NCBI GenBank assembly: GCA_013286565.1
Contig: JABDFM010000007.1
Span: 1-64,000, forward strand
Origin: Bacteroidota bacterium
GTDB lineage: Bacteria; Bacteroidota; Bacteroidia; Sphingobacteriales; Sphingobacteriaceae
Length of the DNA: 64,000 bases
Reading direction: 5' to 3'
Part shown: piece by piece, positions 57,287 to 64,000 of the stretch
How positions within the stretch are numbered: position 1 is the first letter of the stretch
Layout of the letters: every line of letters begins with the position of its first letter
Made by a program: the position numbers and the translations under genes
Notes under the pieces: generated by a model
What the model was told of the DNA's origin: nothing
The model's database searches: none
What the model saw: the letters and a program-made list of their open reading frames with translations, nothing else

Positions 57287-58018
57287 CTACTCAAACAATA
57301 GGCTAAATGTAACCGTGTGCAATGATAATTTATTGATGGGAGTTGCATAAGGGTTGTCCTCCGGTATCAGCAGGTTACCAAACGAATTGGATAATTTAAT
57401 TTCGGGCGAAAGCTTAAAATATTCAAAATAAATATCGCAACCCATACCCACTTCATAAGAACCGAACCCATTCTTATTTCTTACCAATTGCTGAAGCGGG
57501 TCAGTGCCGGGAACATTCCTTTTTGCACCAATGGCCTCTGAATATTTAACACCACCCAATATATAGGCCCTGAAATCCTGGATACGGTCTGACTTTAGTT
57601 TTAATGATACCGGGAACTCGATCATGGTGGCCTGGATCGGTTTATTGACATCCTCGGATGGTGTGGCGTAAGTATAGCTCAAATCCCTGTCGGCAAAAAC
57701 CAATCCGGGTGTGGTACGGACTTCCAGGTGCTCATCCAAACGATAACGTGCAATAAAACCGACGGCAAAACCCGGTGAATTGTTTGAATAGATGCTATTC
57801 ACATAATCGGTAATTAAATGACCTACCCCCGGATCGAAGAATGGTTGGCGCCAATTGGGCTTCTTGTCTATTTTGAGATAGCTGTTCACATATTGAAAAG
57901 TAAATCCGAAACTGACATCATTCTGATCGGCGTTGCCACCCCATGCCGGGGCCTGTGCAAAAAGGCTTTTGCTGCAAAAAATGAGAAGAATGATGATCAG
58001 GTAACTGATTTTATTCAT
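57287..58018 (-). CDS. porT: PorT-family outer-membrane protein, type IX secretion
   Basis: 243 residues: signal peptide (YLIIILLIFCSKSLFAQ) and a predicted beta-barrel (FGFTFQYVNSYLKIDKKPNWRQPFFD, GFAVGFIARYRLDEHLEVRTTPGLVFADRDL, MIEFPVSLKLKSDRIQDFRAYILGG). PorT is a component linked to the type IX secretion and gliding systems of Bacteroidota, and its placement next to ubiE is conserved. No other por/gld genes are in the window. It ends in an aromatic LLFE. Confidence 0.85.
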   Translation of the reverse strand: MNKISYLIIILLIFCSKSLFAQAPAWGGNADQNDVSFGFTFQYVNSYLKIDKKPNWRQPFFDPGVGHLITDYVNSIYSNNSPGFAVGFIARYRLDEHLEVRTTPGLVFADRDLSYTYATPSEDVNKPIQATMIEFPVSLKLKSDRIQDFRAYILGGVKYSEAIGAKRNVPGTDPLQQLVRNKNGFGSYEVGMGCDIYFEYFKLSPEIKLSNSFGNLLIPEDNPYATPINKLSLHTVTFSLLFE

Positions 58019-58026
58019 AATTTATA

Positions 58027-58317
58027 ATTCCCCTCCATGGAGGGTGCGCGTGGCCTGTGAAGTAGCGGGGTGGGTTTCTATGCTATGCTTAGAACACACC
58101 CCTACCCCTCTCGAGAGGGGAATCGTACAGCCCTTACTTTTCTAAACTCATTTAACGCCTGTATATATTTTTGTTCCCCTCTTGGGAGGGGGTGTGCAGG
58201 GCTGTGTGGTAGCAGGGGTGGGTTTCTACGCAATGCTTAGAACACACCCCTACCCCTCTCGAGAGGGGAATTGCACCGCCCTTACTTTTTTAAACTCATT
58301 TAACGCCTGTATATATT
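58027..58317. repeat. 148-bp tandem duplication of a palindromic element plus the ubiE 3' end
   Basis: Two copies lie side by side (about 58027-58170 and 58173-58317, offset 148 nt). Each has a left palindrome (CCCTCCATGGAGGG at 58031; CCCCTCTTGGGAGGGG at 58176), a middle with GGGGTGGGTTTCTA, the ACACACCCCTA motif, and a perfect palindrome CCCCTCTCGAGAGGGG (58105-58120 and 58253-58268). Each ends with the last 22 nt of ubiE (TCATTTAACGCC...). Only the second copy is the real ubiE end. Confidence 0.85.
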
Positions 58318-59027
58318 GAACAGATACCAAACGCTAACGGCCTGCATTTGGTATGTTTAAAGCCCACCTTATCCATTAAACCGGTAAAGTCTTTCCCGTC
58401 AGGAAAAGCCGCTACCGACTCGGGCAGGTAGGTATAAGCCCTGGCATCTTTGGAAAACAGCTTACCGATACCCGGTGTTATATAATTGAAATAAAAGTTA
58501 TACAACTGTTTCACCGGGAACACTTTTGGCTTTGAAAACTCCAATATTACCGCCTTGCCCCCCGGTTTTATTACGCGGAAAATATCCCCTATCCCAACTT
58601 CCAGATTCTCAAAATTACGTACACCATAGGCAACCGTAACCGCGTCAAATTCATCATTGGTGAAAGGCAGCCTTTCCGAGTCACCCAGTTTTACTTCAAA
58701 TTGGCTGTTTAAGTTGCGTTTAGCTATCTTTTGTTCGGCGATATCCAGCATTCCGCGCGATATATCCACGCCGATTATTTTTTCGGGCTTTAATATTTTG
58801 AGCGCCTCAAAAGCGAAATCGCCCGTGCCGGTAGCAACGTCCAGTATCAGTTTGGGTTGATCTTTCTTCAGCTCATTAATGGCCTTTTTACGCCAGATGA
58901 CATCGATACCCAGCGACAAAAAATGATTCAGGAAATCGTAAGTTTTGGAAATATTATTGAACATTTCGGCCACCTGCTGTTTTTTGGTGCCCTGCTCATC
59001 GGTATAAGGAGTAACGGTTTTGCTCAT
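58296..59027 (-). CDS. ubiE: Demethylmenaquinone methyltransferase (UbiE/MenG)
   Basis: A 243-residue SAM-dependent methyltransferase. FNNISKTYDFLNHFLSLGIDVIWRKKAI is the family start, LDVATGTGDFAFEALK motif I for SAM, and VAYGVRNFENLEVG and KPGGKAVILEFSKP later motifs. It does the last methylation in menaquinone synthesis, serving the complex I pathway encoded at 32-43 kb. The ATG is 5 nt from a TATCTTTG box. Its 3' end has been copied into the adjacent repeat array. Confidence 0.95.
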   Translation of the reverse strand: MSKTVTPYTDEQGTKKQQVAEMFNNISKTYDFLNHFLSLGIDVIWRKKAINELKKDQPKLILDVATGTGDFAFEALKILKPEKIIGVDISRGMLDIAEQKIAKRNLNSQFEVKLGDSERLPFTNDEFDAVTVAYGVRNFENLEVGIGDIFRVIKPGGKAVILEFSKPKVFPVKQLYNFYFNYITPGIGKLFSKDARAYTYLPESVAAFPDGKDFTGLMDKVGFKHTKCRPLAFGICSIYTGVK

Positions 59028-59032
59028 TGGGG

Positions 59033-59040
59033 CAAAGATA
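59033..59040 (-). promoter_or_regulatory. -7 promoter box abutting the ubiE start
   Basis: Minus-strand TATCTTTG is an exact TAnnTTTG match ending 5 nt (CCCCA) before the ubiE ATG. Confidence 0.58.
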
Positions 59041-59168
59041 GCGTGAATTGTTGTAATGTTGGAAGGTTGTAAAGTTGAAAGGTTTGTATAAACACATGTT
59101 GTGACGCGGGTAGTTGGGATTTGGGATTATTATTTTGAAAATTGTAGTTTTAGGAAAACTTTAATGTA

Positions 59169-59528
59169 ATGACTTTAAAATCATTAGCACCCACACTATA
59201 TACCAAACAGGTTAAGGAAACGGTAAAATTTTATACAACCGTATTGGGATTCACTTGCAATAATTTTATGGATGATTGGGGTTGGGTATCCATGTCGCGT
59301 GACGAGGTAGAAATAATGATCGCTTATCCAAATTCTCACTTGACGTTTGAAAAACCTTGTTTCACAGGTTCATTCTACATACAAACCGATAATGCGGACA
59401 GCGTTTTTGATCAGTTAAAAGACAAGGTAAAAATATGTTATCCTATCGAGACATTTGATTACGGCATGAGAGAATTTGCAATTTATGATAATAACGGGTA
59501 CCTGATTCAGTTTGGTAATCCGGTATAA
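59169..59528 (+). CDS. VOC-superfamily (glyoxalase/bleomycin-resistance-like) protein
   Basis: 119 residues with the beta-alpha-beta-beta-beta vicinal-oxygen-chelate module. LYTKQVKETVKFYTTVLGF opens it, WVSMSRDEVEIMIAY follows, and the second half ends DYGMREFAIYDNNGYLIQFGNPV. The usual metal His at the first strand is not present (TLYTKQV), so it may be a binding protein rather than a metalloenzyme. Divergent from ubiE. Confidence 0.82.
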   Translation: MTLKSLAPTLYTKQVKETVKFYTTVLGFTCNNFMDDWGWVSMSRDEVEIMIAYPNSHLTFEKPCFTGSFYIQTDNADSVFDQLKDKVKICYPIETFDYGMREFAIYDNNGYLIQFGNPV

Positions 59529-59623
59529 TTTTTACCCAGGAGTATGTTTGTTCGAATCGTTTCCCCTATATATTATCCACGCAATTATCCACGCACTACA
59601 ACTTAGAAAGAAGCTTTAATTTC

Positions 59624-60112
59624 TCACTTCGCTAACGCCAGCAACCCATGCACATCCAATGCTTTGGTAAACATGGTCAAGTCGCCGTTATCATCTAATG
59701 GCCATTGGTCTTTGGGCCTGTCCCAATACAGTTCAACGCCATTACCATCCGGGTCATCCAAGTAAATTGCTTCTGATACGCCATGATCGGATGCGCCGGT
59801 GATGGGATATTTGGCGTCGATGAGTCGTTTTAAGATAATAGCAAGGTCTTTGCGTTCAGGATATAGAATAGCTGTATGATATAATCCAGGAGCAGTTTCG
59901 GGTGCTGGTGGCTGACCCTTACTGTGCCAGGTGTTCAACCCGATATGATGGTGGTATCCCCCTGCTGATATAAAAGCAGCCTGGTCGCCATACTTCATCA
60001 TCAATTCAAAACCGAGCAAGCCGCAATAAAAATCAAGTGATTTTTGCAGATCACTTACCTTTAAATGAACGTGACCGATGCGGGTATTTGCCGGTACTTT
60101 GTAATCTTCCAT
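59624..60112 (-). CDS. VOC-superfamily protein, catechol-2,3-dioxygenase-like
   Basis: 162 residues. RIGHVHLKVSDLQKSLDFYCGLLGF provides the first metal His; YHHHIGLNTWHSKGQPPAP and GLYHTAILYPERKDL the second; and DPDGNGVELYWDRP the metal Glu. The pattern matches the CatE-like group of extradiol dioxygenases and glyoxalases. Substrate unknown. It shares a mirrored promoter spacer with engB (60133-60256). Confidence 0.85.
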   Translation of the reverse strand: MEDYKVPANTRIGHVHLKVSDLQKSLDFYCGLLGFELMMKYGDQAAFISAGGYHHHIGLNTWHSKGQPPAPETAPGLYHTAILYPERKDLAIILKRLIDAKYPITGASDHGVSEAIYLDDPDGNGVELYWDRPKDQWPLDDNGDLTMFTKALDVHGLLALAK

Positions 60113-60132
60113 AATAATATATGTTTAAACAT

Positions 60133-60140
60133 CAAAGATA
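60133..60140 (-). promoter_or_regulatory. -7 promoter box of the VOC gene
   Basis: Minus-strand TATCTTTG, an exact match, ends 20 nt before ATG 60112. It forms the outer end of one arm of the palindrome 60133-60256. Confidence 0.5.
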
Positions 60141-60248
60141 GCGATTAGAGATTAGTAAATTAGCGATTAGGCAATACAGTTACAATGAAATGATATTACT
60201 CCAAAAGTACGCCCCAAACTAATCTCCAATCAACTAATCTCTAATCAC

Positions 60249-60256
60249 TATCTTTG
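60249..60256 (+). promoter_or_regulatory. -7 promoter box abutting the engB start
   Basis: TATCTTTG is an exact TAnnTTTG match ending 4 nt (CAGC) before ATG 60261, again implying a leaderless mRNA. Confidence 0.6.
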
Positions 60257-60260
60257 CAGC

Positions 60261-60902
60261 ATGATTGTAAAATCTGCCGAATTCATTTGCAGCAACACCC
60301 AGATATCCAAACTACCGCCACCGGTAAAGCCCGAATATGCTTTTATTGGTCGGTCAAATGTAGGGAAATCATCCCTCATCAATATGCTGACAGGCAAAAA
60401 GGGGTTAGCCAAAACTTCGCAAACGCCAGGTAAAACACAGCTGATCAACCATTTTTTGATCAACGATAGCTGGTATATCGTCGATTTGCCTGGTTACGGT
60501 TACGCCAAAATATCAAAGAGCAAAAAGGAAGACTGGAACAAATTTATCCGCAGCTACCTGGATAAGCGCGAAAGCCTGCAATGTGTGATGGCGCTGATCG
60601 ACAGCCGCCTTGAACCACAAAAGATCGACCTGGAGTTTTGCAATTGGCTGGGCGAAAAAGGGCTGCCATTTGTACTGGTTTTCACCAAAACGGACAAACA
60701 ATCAACCGTAAAAACTGATCAGAATGTTGCTAAGTTTAAAAAGGCATTATTAGCTACCTTTGATGAAGTACCCGATTGCTTTTTCACTTCAGCAGAAACG
60801 CAACTGGGGCATGACGAAGTTTTAAATTTTATTGATGGAATAAACAGGAAGTTTGAAGTGCCTGAATGGGTTTCCCCTCTCGAGAGGGGCAGGGGTGTGT
60901 AA
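60261..60902 (+). CDS. engB: Ribosome biogenesis GTPase EngB (YihA/YsxC)
   Basis: A 213-residue GTPase. IGRSNVGKSSLINML is the P-loop, KTSQTPGKTQLINHF switch I, DLPGYGYAKISKSK the DxxG motif, and FTKTDKQS the base-specifying NKxD-like motif (TKTD). It helps assemble the 50S subunit. The native protein would end near FEVPEW; the final residues SPLERGRGV are read through the CCCCTCTCGAGAGGGG palindrome of the following repeat, an acquired tail of about 10 residues. Confidence 0.94.
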   Translation: MIVKSAEFICSNTQISKLPPPVKPEYAFIGRSNVGKSSLINMLTGKKGLAKTSQTPGKTQLINHFLINDSWYIVDLPGYGYAKISKSKKEDWNKFIRSYLDKRESLQCVMALIDSRLEPQKIDLEFCNWLGEKGLPFVLVFTKTDKQSTVKTDQNVAKFKKALLATFDEVPDCFFTSAETQLGHDEVLNFIDGINRKFEVPEWVSPLERGRGV

Positions 60903-61359
60903 TTAATGAAGCGAAAAATCATACCGTACAACCCTAAGCTAAAAGAATTAGCGCGTAAACTAAGAAACGACAGTACGTTAGGCGAGGTTTTACTTTGGAA
61001 GGAATTAAACAATAAAAAAATGTATGGCTATGATTTTCACCGTCAAAAGCCATTATTGAATTATATTGTAGATCTCTATTGCTATGAATTAAATTTAGTT
61101 ATTGAGATAGATGGACAATATCATACTCATGAAGAAACCTACAAACTGGATTTATTGAGAGAACAAGAACTTGAAAAATACAATTTAACCATTATGCGTT
61201 TTACGGAACAGGAGGTCAGAAAGGATATGGTGAATGTGTTAAGAACAATTGAAACGTATATATTGAAACAGGAAGCTTCTCAAGAGTAAACTTTATAACA
61301 AGAGATCGTAATATTTAATAGCATATTGTAGAACACACCCCTACCCCTCTCGAGAGGGG
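60874..61359. mobile_element. Candidate nuclease-bearing element with 27-bp inverted ends
   Basis: The left end (60874-60900: CCCCTCTCGAGAGGGG then CAGGGGTGTGT) and right end (61333-61359: ACACACCCCTA then the same palindrome) are inverted complements with 26 of 27 bases matching. They enclose one gene, for a DUF559 nuclease. The 486-bp unit looks like a small mobile or homing-type element; no target duplication could be identified. Solo or paired copies of the same ends occur at 58030-58268. Confidence 0.5.
60906..61289 (+). CDS. DUF559 endonuclease-like protein
   Basis: A 127-residue DUF559 protein, related to very-short-patch-repair (Vsr-like) and restriction-type nucleases of the PD-(D/E)xK fold. 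LARKLRNDSTLGEVLLWKEL is the conserved start, DFHRQKPLLNYIVDLYC carries the first catalytic Asp, and LVIEIDGQYHTHEETYKLD the E-x-D. The catalytic residues look intact, so it is probably an active nuclease. It begins 3 nt after the engB stop and is bounded by inverted repeats. AT-rich compared with its neighbours. Target and biological role unknown. Confidence 0.85.
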   Translation: MKRKIIPYNPKLKELARKLRNDSTLGEVLLWKELNNKKMYGYDFHRQKPLLNYIVDLYCYELNLVIEIDGQYHTHEETYKLDLLREQELEKYNLTIMRFTEQEVRKDMVNVLRTIETYILKQEASQE

Positions 61360-61374
61360 AACTATAAAATCAAG

Positions 61375-62229
61375 ATGAAAAAATATCTTTCATTAGTCAC
61401 CTTTGCGCATACCATATTTGCAATGCCGTTTGCCTTTATCGGCTTCTTTTTGGCGGTGACCACTACTGAGCATCATTTCGAATGGCAAAAATTGGTATTA
61501 ATGCTGTTTTGCATGGTTTTCGCACGTAATTCTGCCATGGCATTTAACCGCTATCTCGACAGGGATATTGATGCCAAAAACCCGCGCACCAAGGTACGCG
61601 ATATCCCGGCAGGGAGGATAAGTCCGGCCTCCGCTTTGACTTTTACTTTGATCAACTGCGCATTGTTTATTATTACTACCTGGTTCATCAACCCGCTTTG
61701 CTTTTATCTTTCGCCGATAGCTTTGCTGGTGGTGTTGGGCTATAGCGCTACCAAAAGATTTACTGCGCTTTGTCATTTGGTTTTGGGTTTAGGGCTTTCA
61801 TTAGCACCCATTGGAGCTTATTTGGTGGTGACCGGCGAATTTGCTTTATTACCTATATTCTTCTCACTATCGGTATTGTGCTGGGTAAGCGGCTTTGATA
61901 TCATCTATGCCTTACAGGACGAGGACTTCGACCGCAATGAGCACCTACATTCGATACCGGCCTGGTTGGGTAAGGTTAACGCACTACGTTTATCCAGTTT
62001 TTTGCATATTCTTTCAGCGGCCTTTATTATTATGCCTGCCATTTTCACTGTAGTTGGCTGGCCATATTATGTAGGGATAGCCTTCTTCTGCGCGATGCTG
62101 ATCTACCAGCACCGTTTGGTAAAACCGAACGACCTTAGCCGGGTTAATTTCGCCTTTATGACCACCAATGGCATAGCCAGCGTAGTATTTGCCGTTTTCT
62201 TTTTGTTGGACAGGTTGTGGATCAGGTAA
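61375..62229 (+). CDS. UbiA-like polyprenyltransferase (menaquinone pathway)
   Basis: A 284-residue membrane prenyltransferase. NRYLDRDIDAKNPRTKVRDIP is the first Asp-rich motif, binding the prenyl diphosphate through Mg, and YALQDEDFDRNEHLHSIP the second. About eight or nine helices. It belongs to the 4-hydroxybenzoate-polyprenyltransferase-like group found in menaquinone-making bacteria; it may be the MqnP enzyme of the futalosine route. Substrate by inference, so no symbol is given. It follows the right end of the repeat element by 15 nt. Confidence 0.88.
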   Translation: MKKYLSLVTFAHTIFAMPFAFIGFFLAVTTTEHHFEWQKLVLMLFCMVFARNSAMAFNRYLDRDIDAKNPRTKVRDIPAGRISPASALTFTLINCALFIITTWFINPLCFYLSPIALLVVLGYSATKRFTALCHLVLGLGLSLAPIGAYLVVTGEFALLPIFFSLSVLCWVSGFDIIYALQDEDFDRNEHLHSIPAWLGKVNALRLSSFLHILSAAFIIMPAIFTVVGWPYYVGIAFFCAMLIYQHRLVKPNDLSRVNFAFMTTNGIASVVFAVFFLLDRLWIR

Positions 62230-62259
62230 TTTGATTCGGATGTTCGATATCGAATTTGT

Positions 62260-62267
62260 TACCTTTA
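62260..62267 (+). promoter_or_regulatory. -7-like box abutting the Crp-type regulator start
   Basis: TACCTTTA is one base from TAnnTTTG and ends 4 nt (CCTC) before ATG 62272. Confidence 0.45.
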
Positions 62268-62271
62268 CCTC

Positions 62272-62877
62272 ATGGATACTGTAACCGCACTAAATAAATT
62301 CAGGCAGCAGGTAGAAATGTTTGTTCCGCTAAATGAAACGGAATGGCAGGTTTTAATGCCCCTCCTGGAGTTAATTGCCTTGAAGAAAAAGCAAAATTTC
62401 ATTGAGCCGGGTATGATCGCTAATCATATCGGGCTCGTGGTAAAAGGATCTGTAAGATATTTCTATGTAAAGGATGGCGAAGAAATTACAAACTATTTTA
62501 GTTTTGAAAATGAATTTGTGAGTTCCTATAAAAGTTTTTTAACCCGCCAGCCTTGTTCCAATTATATACAAACCCTGGAAGACACACTAATCGTCGTCCT
62601 TAACTATAGCAATTTGCAACTACTTTACGCCAACCCGTTAATTGGGCATAAAATGGAGCGTTTTGGTAGGCTGGTAGCTGAGTTTTACTTGTTGTGTTAC
62701 GAAGACCGTATGTCGTCATTTGTAACCCAAACCCCCGAGGAACGTTACAACCAATTGCTGGAAACCGGCGGCGAGGTATTACAACGTATCCCACAGCATT
62801 ATATAGCTAATTTTTTAGGCATCACCCCCGTTTCATTATCACGCATTCGCCGACGGATAATGAAAATAAGCGCTTAG
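62272..62877 (+). CDS. Crp/Fnr-family transcriptional regulator
   Basis: A 201-residue regulator with an N-terminal cyclic-nucleotide-binding-like domain (LKKKQNFIEPGMIANHIGLVVKGSVRYFYVKDGEEIT) and a C-terminal helix-turn-helix (IPQHYIANFLGITPVSLSRIRRRI). It lacks the exact cAMP-binding residues, as usual for Bacteroidota paralogues, so the ligand is unknown. The neighbouring epimerase is the likeliest target by position; it has a separate -7 box. Confidence 0.87.
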   Translation: MDTVTALNKFRQQVEMFVPLNETEWQVLMPLLELIALKKKQNFIEPGMIANHIGLVVKGSVRYFYVKDGEEITNYFSFENEFVSSYKSFLTRQPCSNYIQTLEDTLIVVLNYSNLQLLYANPLIGHKMERFGRLVAEFYLLCYEDRMSSFVTQTPEERYNQLLETGGEVLQRIPQHYIANFLGITPVSLSRIRRRIMKISA

Positions 62878-62931
62878 TCTACACACTGTTTTTCTTATCT
62901 TTTGTTAACGTTTTGGGCGATTAAGCTCCTG

Positions 62932-62939
62932 TACATTTG
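62932..62939 (+). promoter_or_regulatory. -7 promoter box of the epimerase gene
   Basis: TACATTTG is an exact TAnnTTTG match ending 23 nt before ATG 62963. The leader contains AGAAAAAG, weakly Shine-Dalgarno-like. TTTTG runs upstream (62911-62915) are a possible but badly spaced -33. Confidence 0.5.
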
Positions 62940-62962
62940 TATCAATCAAAACAGAAAAAGAT

Positions 62963-63895
62963 ATGCACACCATATTAGGAGCCGGCGGGCCAGTAGCCAA
63001 TGCACTCACCCGCGAATTATTGAGCAACAACGAAACAATCCGCCTGGTTAGTCGCAAGCCTATCCAGCCACAAGGGAAAAACATTACCTGGCAAAAAGCC
63101 GATCTGCTTAACTACAATGAATTACTGGCAGCCTCAAAAGGTTCAACGGTAATCTATTTAACCGCAGGGTTGGTTTATGACAAAAAAGTATGGGCTGAAC
63201 AATGGCCCGTTATTATGCAAAACTTTATCAATCTTGGTAAAGAAACCGGTGCAAGATTGATCTTCTTCGATAATGTTTATAGCTACGGATTAGTTAACGG
63301 CCCTATGCTGGAAACAACACCTTATCACCCAAGCAGTGTTAAAGGCGGGATTCGTGCTAAAATAGCCACTCAATTAATGGATGAGGCTAAAGCAGGTAAT
63401 ATCAGAGCAAGCATTGCCAGGGGCGCTGATTTTTATGGAACTGAAAGCGGCAACGGCGTGATGGATGTTATGGTATTGGCCAAACTGATGAAAGGACAGA
63501 AGTCACAATGGCTGGGAGACGCTAGTAAACTGCACAATTTTAGCTATATCCCGGATATGGGTAAAGGCATGTTTTTGCTCGGCCAAAATCCTGATAGCGA
63601 CAACCAGATTTGGCACATGCCAACAGCAGCGCCATTAAAAGGAATTGAATTTATTGAGATGGCATCAGGCATTTATGGCAGGGAGCCGAAATATATGGCA
63701 GCCAATAAATTTATGCTAAGACTAGTAGGCTTGTTTAGTAAAATGACAAGCGAATTAGTTGAAATGTATTATCAGTACAACCACGATTACAATTTCAACT
63801 CGGATAAATTTGAGGATGCCTTTAATTTTAAACCGACTTCTTATAAAGATGGGATAAAACTGATGTCGGAGACGTTGTATAAGAAGTCTATTTAA
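62963..63895 (+). CDS. NAD-dependent epimerase/dehydratase family protein
   Basis: A 310-residue Rossmann-fold protein. ILGAGGPVANALTRELL is the nucleotide-binding start (GxGG, an atypical form), IYLTAGLVYDKKVWAEQWP and FFDNVYSYG follow; the YxxxK of classical SDRs is not obvious, so this is an atypical extended SDR of the NmrA or epimerase kind. It is cytoplasmic. It lies downstream of the Crp-type regulator, which may control it. Confidence 0.8.
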   Translation: MHTILGAGGPVANALTRELLSNNETIRLVSRKPIQPQGKNITWQKADLLNYNELLAASKGSTVIYLTAGLVYDKKVWAEQWPVIMQNFINLGKETGARLIFFDNVYSYGLVNGPMLETTPYHPSSVKGGIRAKIATQLMDEAKAGNIRASIARGADFYGTESGNGVMDVMVLAKLMKGQKSQWLGDASKLHNFSYIPDMGKGMFLLGQNPDSDNQIWHMPTAAPLKGIEFIEMASGIYGREPKYMAANKFMLRLVGLFSKMTSELVEMYYQYNHDYNFNSDKFEDAFNFKPTSYKDGIKLMSETLYKKSI

Positions 63896-63903
63896 TTAAT
63901 AAT

Positions 63904-63995
63904 GTCATGCCGAACTTGTTTCGGCACCTCACAGGACAGTTCGCCAGCATAACGGTCACTTAGCTTGTGGGATGTCGAAACAAGTTCGGCATGAC
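63904..63995. repeat. Inverted repeat with GTCATGCCGAACTTGTTTCG ends
   Basis: GTCATGCCGAACTTGTTTCG (63904-63923) and its exact complement CGAAACAAGTTCGGCATGAC (63976-63995) flank 52 nt. The right arm runs into TTTTT at the window edge, so it could act as a terminator for the epimerase gene as well. It is a separate repeat family from the others. Confidence 0.8.
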
Positions 63996-64000
63996 TTTTT

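Larger units (their letters stand above)
60133..60256. repeat. Palindromic spacer carrying both divergent promoters
   Basis: The left arm CAAAGATAGCGATTAGAGAT (continuing TAG) is mirrored by CTAATCTCTAATCACTATCT (continuing TTG) at the right with a single mismatch over 23 bp. The -7 boxes of the VOC gene and engB are its outermost 8 bp on each side. The word GATTAGAGATTAG is also repeated inside, and related words occur at 33142-33170. Confidence 0.8.

Overview
The window reads as chromosome from a Bacteroidota bacterium of the family Sphingobacteriaceae, most like Mucilaginibacter or Pedobacter. The evidence is -7 promoter boxes of the TAnnTTTG type, few Shine-Dalgarno sequences, family-specific proteins (DUF4294, DUF4783, DUF6089, PorT, long PurF, OmpH/Skp pair next to BamA) and intergenic palindromic repeats of the kind common in that family. 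I see no rRNA, tRNA, CRISPR array, prophage or complete insertion sequence. Almost all of it is densely packed housekeeping sequence.

Layout. 1-8 kb: the tail of fmt, a DUF3050 protein, pabC, rluD, an ACC-deaminase-like enzyme, lysine 6-aminotransferase, a small unknown protein, bacillithiol deacetylase bshB1, glutathione peroxidase and a DUF4294 protein. 8-19.3 kb: RelA/SpoT, Fur, an AbiE-type toxin-antitoxin pair wedged before purA, pabB, DUF2071, plsY, nadC, DUF4783, gpmI and a lipoprotein. 19.3-31.7 kb: a TPR protein, Lon, a repeat-rich outer-membrane protein, LpxR, ArfB, cmk, dCMP deaminase, a FucP-like sugar permease, a LysE exporter and purF. 32-43.4 kb: the membrane half of respiratory complex I (nuoHIJK-LM-N), interrupted by two secreted plug-like proteins and a DUF4139 protein. 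43.4-47.7 kb: amtB, a secreted amidohydrolase and murI. 47.7-58 kb, minus strand: the classic Bacteroidota envelope cluster skp-skp-bamA-uppS-DUF6089-nadK-CBS, then an alpha/beta hydrolase, YqeY, an SDR, PorT (type IX secretion) and ubiE/menG. 59-64 kb: two VOC proteins, EngB, a DUF559 nuclease inside inverted repeats, a UbiA-like prenyltransferase, a Crp-type regulator and an epimerase.

The most interesting signals are not single genes. (1) Ten genes have a -7 box ending only 3-5 nt before the start codon, three of them with GTG starts. This implies leaderless mRNAs and fixes several starts. (2) A DUF559 endonuclease gene is bounded by near-perfect 27-bp inverted repeats. One end has been absorbed into the C-terminus of EngB, and the same repeat recurs in a 148-bp tandem duplication that copied the end of ubiE. 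(3) Intergenic palindromes repeatedly supply or touch stop codons (rluD, SDR, engB, lysE), a ribosome-binding-like sequence (pabC) or promoters (engB/VOC). (4) Two tandem secreted proteins built from a TonB-plug-like motif plus a repeated module sit inside the nuo operon.

Functionally, the nuo genes, menaquinone genes (ubiE, ubiA-like) and ammonium transporter serve energy and nitrogen metabolism. pabB with pabC makes p-aminobenzoate for folate. purA and purF belong to purine synthesis. bamA, skp, uppS, murI, plsY, LpxR and PorT build the envelope.
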